Shown one piece after another: positions 57,205-64,000 of a DNA stretch of 64,000 nucleotides. Source of the stretch: Marinilabiliaceae bacterium ANBcel2 (lineage in GTDB: Bacteria > Bacteroidota > Bacteroidia > Bacteroidales > Marinilabiliaceae); the NCBI GenBank assembly GCA_029688995.1, contig JARULA010000003.1, positions 124,001 to 188,000 on the forward strand, read 5' to 3'. Every line of letters starts with the position of its first letter. Within the stretch, counting starts at the first letter, position 1. The notes under the pieces were generated by a model. It was given only the letters and a program-made list of their open reading frames with translations. It searched no databases and had not been told where the DNA came from. Position numbers and translations under genes: made by a program.

Positions 57205-58682
57205 CTATTTTTTTAGATGTTTAATAACTCTTTCAGTTGTTAGGCCTGAGCTTATTACAGCCATTGGCAGGCCGGTTCCCGGAATTGTGGATGCACCGGT
57301 GAAAAAGATGTTTTTATACTTCTTATCTCTGTTTGCAGGTCTAAACCAGCCTGTTTGACTCATATCGTGAGCCAAACCCAGTCCGCTACCTTTATATAAA
57401 TTGAACATATCACGCCAATCATATGGAGTAAAAACTGTTTTGCTCACAATTTTGTTCATAATATTGCACCTTGTTTTATTTGAGAGATCCTCTATTACTC
57501 TGTTTGCTACTTCATTTTTGTCACTCCAATCTTTTTTATAAAGCAGGTGGGGAGAGGGTATAAGAATAAATAGTGCCTGATGCCCCGTTGGAGCAGCATT
57601 TGGATTGCTCATCGACTGAACATTAACATAGTAATATGGAGTCTCTTTATCTGTTCTGTTTTTAAAAACCCTATTTGCATACTTATTAAAGTTATTGCCT
57701 AAAAAATAGTTGTGGTGAGATAGGTTTTTAATATCTCCTTTAACGCCCAGATAGATTGTTAAAGGTGCCATAGTCCATTTTTTTCTCTTTAATTTCTCTT
57801 CTCTATACTCTTTATGCTTTAGTACTTTACCTCTAAACCAGGCAGCATCGCTGTTTATAATATATGCGTCAGCCCTCCACTCTTTGCCGTTTTTATCTGT
57901 TAAAGCATCAATTGTTCCATTTTTAGCTTTAGCTCCTGTAATTTCGGTGTTATAAATAAATTGTACCCCTTTATCTTTAAGCACACCTGTTACACCTTCA
58001 ACTATTTTGTACATACCACCTTTAACATTGTGGTAGCCGTCATGCTTTAGTTCCACATAATTTAAAAGAGAGTAAACAGCAGGTGTATCAAAAGGTGTTG
58101 CACCAAGAAAAAATCCTACAAGAGAGAATATCATTCTGGCCTCTTGTGAATCAAAACTTTGACAAAGCTCACTCCACATATTTTTATACAGCAAAGGGGT
58201 ATGCTTTAGGGGTACTTTGGTAAGTTTGGTAAAGTAGTCAAAGAGAGAATCAAAATTGTTGTGAACTATATGGTTTACAGTATCATGATAGAGTGTTTCA
58301 GTTTTATTTAAATGGGCAGTTATTTTCTCTTTAAAGTTTGGCTCAAACTCAATAAACTGTTCGGTCAATTTATCGATATCTTTATAAATAGTAAAAGGTT
58401 TATCTACTCCTTTTATATTTACGGTAAAAAGTGGATCCAGTTCTATAAATTCAAAAGGGTAGTCGATATTACACTCATCTATTAATTTATCAAACTCATA
58501 ACTCATGCTAAAAAAAGTTGGACCCATATCAAAAGTAAATCCATCTTTTGATAAAGTGTTTAACCGTCCGCCTGCCTGATGATGCTTTTCTATCACAGTA
58601 ATTTTATAACCTTTTACCGCCAGGCGCAACGCCGTAGCTAATCCTGCTATCCCTGCCCTATAATAATTACCTCTTTTTGCAT
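57205..58682 (-). pseudogene. crtI: Phytoene desaturase, frameshifted in the FAD-binding motif
   Basis: CrtI introduces double bonds into phytoene using FAD. The intended start is the ATG at 58680-58682, giving MQKEVIIIG. At 58656-58658 the run GGG, where GGGG is needed, shifts the frame, and the first frame hits TAG at 58647-58649. Restoring one G yields the canonical GAGIAGLATALRLA dinucleotide-binding motif and a 492-aa protein of normal length. The downstream frame is otherwise intact (GGRLNTL, FDMGPTFFSM, GSGLGLAHDMSQTGWFRP, FTGASTIPGTGLPMA). Without the repair the only start is an internal TTG at 58629 that lacks the FAD motif. This is either a recent mutation or an error in the sequence. 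Confidence 0.88.
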
Positions 58683-58761
58683 CTTTATCTATTTTAATGA
58701 ATTAAACAAAATAGTTATATTTTTTTTATATTTATAACCTAAAAAGAAATAGTTTAAAAAA

Positions 58762-59433
58762 ATGGGAGCTGCTTTAGTAAAGTTAAAAGAGTCTGTTGTT
58801 TTAAGGGTTATTATCCATTTTTATATTATAGGGGTCGTTGGCTTTTTATTTGCTTCGGTGCGTCCTGTTTTTGAGTTTTTAATACCATTTACCATTCTTT
58901 TAAACCTTTTTTTGCTTCTTTTTTTTCACAGGCCTTTTGATAAAAAGCATACTCTCTTTTTTATAATGGTATTTGTTTTAACAATAGGGATTGAAGCAGT
59001 AGGAGTGAGGAGCGGACTCCTTTTTGGGAGCTATTCATATGGTGAAAGCTCATTGGGATATAAAATATTTGAAACTCCTGTTTTGATAGGTGCTAACTGG
59101 CTAATATTGATATATGGCTCAATAGCTATCGTTCGTTATTTATCAAAACAAAGAGGCTTCTCTTTTTTAAGCAAATGGGTTCCTTTTACTTCAGCTCTAT
59201 TTATGGTGATTTTTGACTATGTTATGGAGCCTGTTGCTGTTTATACAGCTATGTGGGGTTGGCATAATGATATCATTCCTTTGCAAAACTATTTTACCTG
59301 GTTTGTTATATCTGTTCTAATATCAGCCGGTTTTGAGCTTTTAAATATCAAGACTATAAAGCCGGTTGCTATACGTCTGTTTTTAGCACAATTTTTCTTT
59401 TTTTTGATATTAAATCTGTTTATGGTTAATTAA
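58762..59433 (+). CDS. CruF-like carotenoid biosynthesis membrane protein (DUF422)
   Basis: The family (PF04240) includes CruF, a carotenoid 1,2-hydratase, and C50 carotenoid hydratases. The 223-aa protein has about seven hydrophobic segments and the conserved IEAVGVRSGLLFGSYSYGE, GANWLILIYG and FDYVMEPVAVYTAMWGW (parts). It is divergent from crtI across a 79-base gap, and together with crtB it suggests a 1'-hydroxylated acyclic or monocyclic carotenoid. The exact reaction is not decidable. The next gene is 11 bases downstream. Confidence 0.86.
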   Translation: MGAALVKLKESVVLRVIIHFYIIGVVGFLFASVRPVFEFLIPFTILLNLFLLLFFHRPFDKKHTLFFIMVFVLTIGIEAVGVRSGLLFGSYSYGESSLGYKIFETPVLIGANWLILIYGSIAIVRYLSKQRGFSFLSKWVPFTSALFMVIFDYVMEPVAVYTAMWGWHNDIIPLQNYFTWFVISVLISAGFELLNIKTIKPVAIRLFLAQFFFFLILNLFMVN

Positions 59434-59444
59434 ATTTTAGATAT

Positions 59445-60209
59445 ATGAAGAAGGGTGGGATTTTTTTGTTTCTATTTTGGAACATAATTGCAGTTGGTCT
59501 TTTAGCAAACAATAATGATACCGATAAACTTTTTAAAAACTATTTTTTTACCAATGATATGGAGTCCTGGGAGTTACTTGTTGATAGTATAACAGCATCT
59601 AATCCCGGCACTATTGATGAGAAGATAGAGCTACTTTATGGGCATTACGGATTGGTAGCAGGATTAATAGGGAATGACCAAAAGGGTAAGGCTATGGAGA
59701 AGCTTGAGATTTTTGACGATACTATTGAACAATTTTTGGATGATTATCCCGATAATGGTGTTTTGTATGCTTTTAAAGCTGCCTCTGTAGCTTTTAGAAT
59801 AGTTCTGCAACCAATAAGAGCCCCTTTTTTAAGTTCTTCTCATTTAAAATATGTTGAAAAAGCGATCGATTTATGTGGTGAGAAAGGGTTACCACTTACC
59901 GAAAGGGCTAACAGCTATTATTTTCGCCCCAATCTGTTTGGCGGAGATAAATCTGAAGCTGTGGAGGCATACAGGAAAGCTTTTTACTATTATAAAGAAA
60001 ATGCTCCTGACCACTGGATGTATTATAATACCGGTGCATGGTATGGAAACTCCCTTGTGTCGGTAGGTGAAAAGGAGGCTGCTGCAGAAATATACAAGAT
60101 GTTGCTTAAAGAGGAACCTACTTTTGAATGGGTGAGGGATGAGTTAATACCAGCTCTTGATGATGGCTCTGTTATTAATTTTTTTGACAGTAAAGATTTT
60201 ACTCATTAG
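59445..60209 (+). CDS. Secreted helical-repeat protein, 254 aa
   Basis: No family recognised. A signal peptide (MKKGGIFLFLFWNIIAVGLLA, cleaved near residue 21) precedes a helical protein with TPR-like packing, e.g. NSYYFRPNLFGGDKSEAVEAYRKAF (part) and GEKEAAAEIYKMLLKEEP near the C-terminus. A periplasmic location is likely. It follows the CruF-like gene by 11 bases, so the pair is probably co-transcribed; a role in carotenoid handling is a guess. Its 3' end overlaps menE by 11 bases in the opposite direction. Confidence 0.75.
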   Translation: MKKGGIFLFLFWNIIAVGLLANNNDTDKLFKNYFFTNDMESWELLVDSITASNPGTIDEKIELLYGHYGLVAGLIGNDQKGKAMEKLEIFDDTIEQFLDDYPDNGVLYAFKAASVAFRIVLQPIRAPFLSSSHLKYVEKAIDLCGEKGLPLTERANSYYFRPNLFGGDKSEAVEAYRKAFYYYKENAPDHWMYYNTGAWYGNSLVSVGEKEAAAEIYKMLLKEEPTFEWVRDELIPALDDGSVINFFDSKDFTH

Positions 60210-61284
60210 GGAGATCTGTGGAGACTAAAAGTTCAAGCTCTTTACATCTTATCTCTTTTCTCTTTAATTTTCCGCTTTGGGTTAGCGGAACCTTCTTTAT
60301 ATAGTATAATTTATAAGGTTTTTCATATTTTGAGAGAGCCCCGCTTATCTTATCAAAAAAGAGTCTTGGTTTTTCAGGTTTTGTGTTTGTTAAAGCTACA
60401 ATTTTTTGCCCCAGAACTTTATCCTCTTCAAAGGTGATTATAACATTATTTTGGGTAGTCCTTTTTATCTTCTCTTCTAAATCTTCGGGAGATATTTTTA
60501 TGCCGCCCGAATTGATTATATTATCAACTCTTCCTTTTATTATAAACGAACCGTCACTATAAAGCTCTGCAATATCATTGGTTATAACAGTTTTGTTAAA
60601 CTTCTCTCCATAATGTATTATCAGGCAACCATTACTATTTAGCTCTGTTTTAATACCACTTAAAGGGAGAAAACTATTGCGGGCAGTGTTACCGTTAATC
60701 TTTCGTAAAGCTACATGAGTTAGTGTTTCAGTCATACCGTAACTTTCCCACGCATCAAATGGGACATCTTGTAATTTGCTGTTTAAATCACTATCTGTTT
60801 TTCCACCACCAATAATAACTTTTGTGAGCAGATTATGTTTTTTTTTGCTCTTTAATATGTTTATCATCTGCATTGGAGTAAATGCCGCAAATTCCACTTT
60901 TCTATTTAGTTTATTAAGGGGGTTGGCAGCAGGCTCTACACATATTAGGTTTAAACTGCCAACAATAGCTCTTATTACCATCATTTTTCCGGCAATAAAG
61001 CTTACCGGTAAACAGTTTAGCACTTTCATTCCCGGTTTTAACTCAAAAAAATTTATGGTTCTTATAGCAGATTCCACCATCTCACTTTTTTTTACTTTAA
61101 TATTTTTAGGTTTGCCGGTTGACCCCGATGTTGTAACCATCATATAATCTTTGGTGCTAAACCACTCCGATAAAAATTGTATTATATCTTTTAAACTATC
61201 AGGATGTTCTCTGTTATCAACCTTATCAGCCTCAATTACTATATCATTTATTGTTATTTTGTTGTAGTGTAATAAGTGTTGCAT
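60199..61284 (-). CDS. menE: O-succinylbenzoate-CoA ligase
   Basis: MenE adenylates O-succinylbenzoate and transfers it to CoA. The 361-aa protein is at the short end of the AMP-binding family, typical of Bacteroidota MenE. It has the P-loop VTTSGSTGKPKNIKVKK (near residue 53), GKMMVIRA, WESYGMTETLTHVA (near 187), KGRVDNIINSGGIKISPEDLE and the catalytic Lys in SGKLKRKEIR. It is separated from menFDB by the crt/TonB block. menC, normally its neighbour, is absent here. It diverges from the thi genes. Confidence 0.9.
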   Translation of the reverse strand: MQHLLHYNKITINDIVIEADKVDNREHPDSLKDIIQFLSEWFSTKDYMMVTTSGSTGKPKNIKVKKSEMVESAIRTINFFELKPGMKVLNCLPVSFIAGKMMVIRAIVGSLNLICVEPAANPLNKLNRKVEFAAFTPMQMINILKSKKKHNLLTKVIIGGGKTDSDLNSKLQDVPFDAWESYGMTETLTHVALRKINGNTARNSFLPLSGIKTELNSNGCLIIHYGEKFNKTVITNDIAELYSDGSFIIKGRVDNIINSGGIKISPEDLEEKIKRTTQNNVIITFEEDKVLGQKIVALTNTKPEKPRLFFDKISGALSKYEKPYKLYYIKKVPLTQSGKLKRKEIRCKELELLVSTDLPNE

Positions 61285-61339
61285 CTCTTTTCCTGTTTTT
61301 AAAATTAAAGGTAAACTCTTTTTTTGATATCTATATTTT

Positions 61340-61370
61340 ATTGGATTCCTAAATTTATCATATATATTTG
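61340..61370 (+). promoter_or_regulatory. Predicted thi operon promoter
   Basis: ATTG (61340-61343) and TATATTTG (61363-61370) are separated by 19 bases, with a perfect -7 box. Transcription would begin near 61377, a few bases before the TPP riboswitch. Confidence 0.72.
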
Positions 61371-61385
61371 CAAATACAACACGAA

Positions 61386-61460
61386 CGACAGGGGTGCCTA
61401 TAAGTGGCTGAGATCATACCCTATAAAACCTGATCTGGATAATACCGGCGAAGGGAGTCT
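61386..61460 (+). ncRNA. TPP riboswitch (THI element)
   Basis: The conserved core is present: AGGGGTGCC (61390-61398), GGCTGAGATCATACCC (61406-61421), ACCTGATCTGGATAATACC (61428-61446) and GCGAAGGGA (61448-61456), the standard order for the thiamine pyrophosphate aptamer. P1 is short (GAC 61387-61389 with GTC 61457-61459). It controls thiS-thiC-thiE. Between it and the thiS start lies an 81-base stretch with a T7 run (61502-61508) but no convincing terminator stem, so the switching mode is open. Confidence 0.95.
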
Positions 61461-61541
61461 CTCTTACTTAAAAAATTATTACCACCCACTGTTTTCTGTT
61501 GTTTTTTTGATTTGCATAATAAGCTTATAAAATTTTTTGAT

Positions 61542-63478
<1,937 letters not shown>

Positions 63479-63483
63479 GAGAT

Positions 63484-64000
63484 ATGATTATAGCAATTAC
63501 ACCACCTGACTATTTTAAGAATGAATCAAAGGCTATTGAGTCTCTTTTAAATGAGGGGGTTAGCTATGTTCATGTTCGTAAACCTAAAAGCAGCAGTAGC
63601 AGTGTAGCAAAACTTATTAACACCATTGATAAGAGTTGTTATAATAAGCTATCGGTTCATTATTATTATGATTTATGTAGCGAAGAGGGTGTGGGAGGAT
63701 TTCATGAAAGTAGAGGGTATAATATAGATAGAGTGGAGCAGAGAGAAGGTTTGCGTATTAGCAGAGGAGCTCACTCATTTAATGAGCTTAAAGATAAAGG
63801 CCGGGGTTGTAACTACATCTTTTTAAGTCCGGTTTTCAACTCTATATCAAAAAGCGGCTACCTCTCTGCTTTTGATTATGAAGAAACAAAAGAGTTTTTA
63901 CACTCAATCCGAAATGAATTTACGGCAAAAATAGTTGCTCTGGGAGGTGTCTCTCCGCAAAACATAGAGAAAGCTTTAGAAACCGGATTTGATGGGGTTG
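63484..64000 (+). CDS. Thiamine phosphate synthase family protein, 3' end outside window
   Basis: ThiE joins HMP-PP and thiazole phosphate. The frame is open from the ATG at 63484, 5 bases after thiC, to the window end (172 codons visible). The family features YVHVRKPK, SRGAHSFNEL, FLSPVFNSISKSGY and ALGGVSPQNIEKAL are visible. The lysine after HVRKP and the FLSP region fit ThiE; some Bacteroidota have two ThiE/TenI paralogues, so TenI (thiazole tautomerase) remains possible. thiG and thiH probably follow. Confidence 0.88.
   Translation, partial: MIIAITPPDYFKNESKAIESLLNEGVSYVHVRKPKSSSSSVAKLINTIDKSCYNKLSVHYYYDLCSEEGVGGFHESRGYNIDRVEQREGLRISRGAHSFNELKDKGRGCNYIFLSPVFNSISKSGYLSAFDYEETKEFLHSIRNEFTAKIVALGGVSPQNIEKALETGFDGV

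Noticed and set aside
58627-58629. TTG start that would give an intact 474-aa CrtI
   Set aside because: It begins after the FAD-binding GxGxxG motif and leaves out the essential N-terminus; the upstream ATG plus one base fits the family.

Overview
The window comes from an AT-rich member of the Bacteroidota, most likely a marine, facultatively anaerobic relative of the Marinilabiliales/Bacteroidales. The evidence is the type IX secretion gene porT beside tamL, TonB-receptor and DUF4625 genes, promoters of the Bacteroidota TTG-N19/20-TAnnTTTG type, almost no Shine-Dalgarno sequences, a tuf / tRNA-Trp / secE / nusG / rplKAJL / rpoBC cluster, and genes for both carotenoids and an anaerobic [FeFe] hydrogenase. 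The genus is an inference. Nothing looks like a phage, an insertion sequence, a CRISPR array or a plasmid; this is core chromosome.

Layout. 1-12 kb: a truncated aconitase gene, gapA, a 44-residue lipoprotein, dapA, a nitroreductase, purL, then ubiE-porT-trmH-tamL (menaquinone methylation and outer-membrane biogenesis). 12-17 kb: class II aldolase, a sodium symporter, a helix-hairpin-helix protein and rpsU-xer-hpf. 17-30 kb: two tRNAs, tuf, tRNA-Trp, secE, nusG, four ribosomal-protein genes, rpoB and rpoC. 30-41 kb: DUF3467, a GH3 lipoprotein, an AlbA_2 protein, and a five-gene hydrogenase locus (hydrogenase-like PAS sensor, PP2C/SpoIIE phosphatase, HydB, HydA, HydC). 41-48 kb: a membrane metallophosphoesterase, a very large HExxH/propeller/barrel protein, a nucleoid-associated protein, TrkH and a DUF302 lipoprotein. 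48-58.7 kb: one long minus-strand run (crtI, crtB, TonB receptor, DUF4625 lipoprotein, menF, menD, menB, GNAT-nitrilase fusion). 58.7-64 kb: a CruF-like carotenoid gene, a secreted protein, menE, then a TPP riboswitch ahead of thiS, thiC and thiE (cut by the window end).

How they work together. Menaquinone genes (ubiE, menF/D/B, menE) lie in three places, with menC and menH not seen. The hydrogenase set predicts an NAD(H)-coupled, possibly electron-bifurcating H2 enzyme with its own candidate redox/H2 sensor and phosphatase. crtI, crtB and the CruF-like gene suggest an acyclic or hydroxylated carotenoid, but crtI carries a one-base frameshift in its nucleotide-binding motif, so the pathway may be off in this strain or the base may be a sequencing error. 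Candidates for new biology are the hydrogenase-sensor/phosphatase pair, the strong Shine-Dalgarno on hpf downstream of rpsU, the His-rich TonB/DUF4625 pair, and the structured leaders in the tuf-rpoB region.
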